Assembly: GCF_002443295.1 (NCBI RefSeq)
Contig: NZ_BAOS01000003.1
Location: 62,001-126,000 of the forward strand
DNA length: 64,000 nt
Source: Candidatus Scalindua japonica
GTDB lineage: Bacteria > Planctomycetota > Brocadiia > Brocadiales > Scalinduaceae
Reading direction: 5' to 3'
Shown: positions 63,579 to 64,000 of the stretch, piece after piece
Layout of the letters: the number at the start of each line of letters is the position of its first letter
How positions within the stretch are numbered: the first letter of the stretch is position 1
Position numbers and translations under genes: made by a program
Notes under the pieces: generated by a model
What the model saw: the letters and a program-made list of their open reading frames with translations, nothing else
The model's database searches: none
Told to the model about the DNA's origin: nothing

Positions 63579-64000
63579 ATGAAGCTAACGCGAAGGACGT
63601 TTATGAAGGTTGCGGGAGGTGTTACTGCGGCTGTCTCAATACCTATGAGAAATGCTCTGGCTTTTAATTCTTTAAAGCCGGCAGTAGAGGTAGATAATCC
63701 TCTCGATTCTTATCCCGACAGAAACTGGGAAGACGTGTACAGAAATCAGTACAAATATGACCGTTCATTTCCATTTGTTTGCTCACCAAATGATACTCAT
63801 CAATGTCGTGTAAGAGCATTTGTGAGAAACAGCGTCGTAATAAGGGTGGAGCAGGATTATGAGCATCAGGATTACGGTGATATTGAAGGAAGAAGACCAC
63901 AGAGGTCTTGGAACCCGAGGATGTGTCTGAAGGGTTTTACTTTTTTCAGAAGAGTATATGGACCACATAGGTTAAGGTTCCCACTTCTTAGAAAAGGCTG
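63579..64000 (+). CDS. nxrA: nitrite oxidoreductase subunit A, N-terminal part (continues past window)
   Basis: NxrA is the molybdopterin (bis-MGD) catalytic subunit that oxidises nitrite to nitrate. Only the first 140 residues are in the window. It starts at ATG 63579 after AGGAGG. MKLTRRTFMKVAGGV is a twin-arginine (Tat) signal with the cleavage region near NALAFN. Next come VCSPNDTHQCRVRAFV and NPRMCLKGFTF, which hold the His/Cys ligands of the first iron-sulfur cluster (FS0) of type II DMSO reductases. Its order after nxrC-nxrB-accessory-chaperone is the anammox arrangement. Confidence 0.95.
   Translation, partial: MKLTRRTFMKVAGGVTAAVSIPMRNALAFNSLKPAVEVDNPLDSYPDRNWEDVYRNQYKYDRSFPFVCSPNDTHQCRVRAFVRNSVVIRVEQDYEHQDYGDIEGRRPQRSWNPRMCLKGFTFFRRVYGPHRLRFPLLRKG

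Overview
The window looks like chromosomal DNA of an anammox planctomycete (Brocadiales). The strongest evidence is its right end, which carries a nitrite oxidoreductase cluster in the anammox arrangement: nxrC, nxrB, a secreted protein, a TorD/NarJ-type chaperone, a cytoplasmic zincin-like protein, then nxrA with a Tat signal. AT-rich base use, system II cytochrome c maturation (ResB/CcsA) and many secreted proteins of unknown role agree with this. A Scalindua-like organism is my best guess, but the genus is inference. I recognised no rRNA or tRNA gene.

Layout. 1-383 is the end of nuoN. 0.9-1.6 kb holds a decayed IS1634-like transposase. 1.8-4.3 kb is an odd segment: a four-helix-bundle (S23/IVP-like) gene, cas6, four arrays of degenerate 9-bp repeats in exact phase, and a decayed second copy of the cas6 3' end. 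4.3-16.7 kb is a type I-B CRISPR-Cas locus (cas8b-cas7-[toxin-antitoxin pair]-cas5-cas3-cas4-cas1-cas2) followed by 54 identical 30-bp repeats and 53 spacers. 17.2-23.4 kb holds two tandem PII signalling proteins, a hemerythrin-like protein, a DUF1326 protein, histidine ammonia-lyase, small secreted or unknown proteins and a bacterial histone-fold protein. 23.7-27.5 kb is an acyl-CoA cluster: a thiolase, a DUF35 zinc ribbon fused to 3-hydroxyacyl-CoA dehydrogenase, and a protein with an HMG-CoA-reductase-like C-terminus. 27.8-30.2 kb has a receiver-domain protein with groES-groEL.

30.5-32.6 kb is an IS element between 51-bp direct repeats. 32.6-43.0 kb is housekeeping: purB, thiE, hisI, a Pal/OmpA lipoprotein, resB, ccsA, acylphosphatase, a DUF167 gene and ileS. 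43.0-48.0 kb is an accessory, mobile-element-rich stretch (IS91-type transposase with a partner integrase, an IS1634 remnant, two unknown minus-strand genes). 48.1-51.2 kb is a DUF2868/DUF3482 GTPase pair, then a secreted multicopper-oxidase-like protein, holB and a lipoyl-domain gene. 54.8-57.9 kb encodes a membrane histidine kinase and an NtrC-type sigma-54 activator.

Working together. The 0.85-kb gap between the sigma-54 activator and nxrC contains a full-length sigma-54 promoter match and, upstream of it, two TGACA-N3-TGTCA dyads 40 bp apart. The simplest reading is that the kinase/activator pair controls nxr transcription through those dyads. In the CRISPR locus the nested toxin-antitoxin pair may stabilise the operon. 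Three genes (cas3, the IS transposase, the integrase) are each broken by one missing base at an A-run, which points either to homopolymer errors in the assembly or to slippage-dependent expression.
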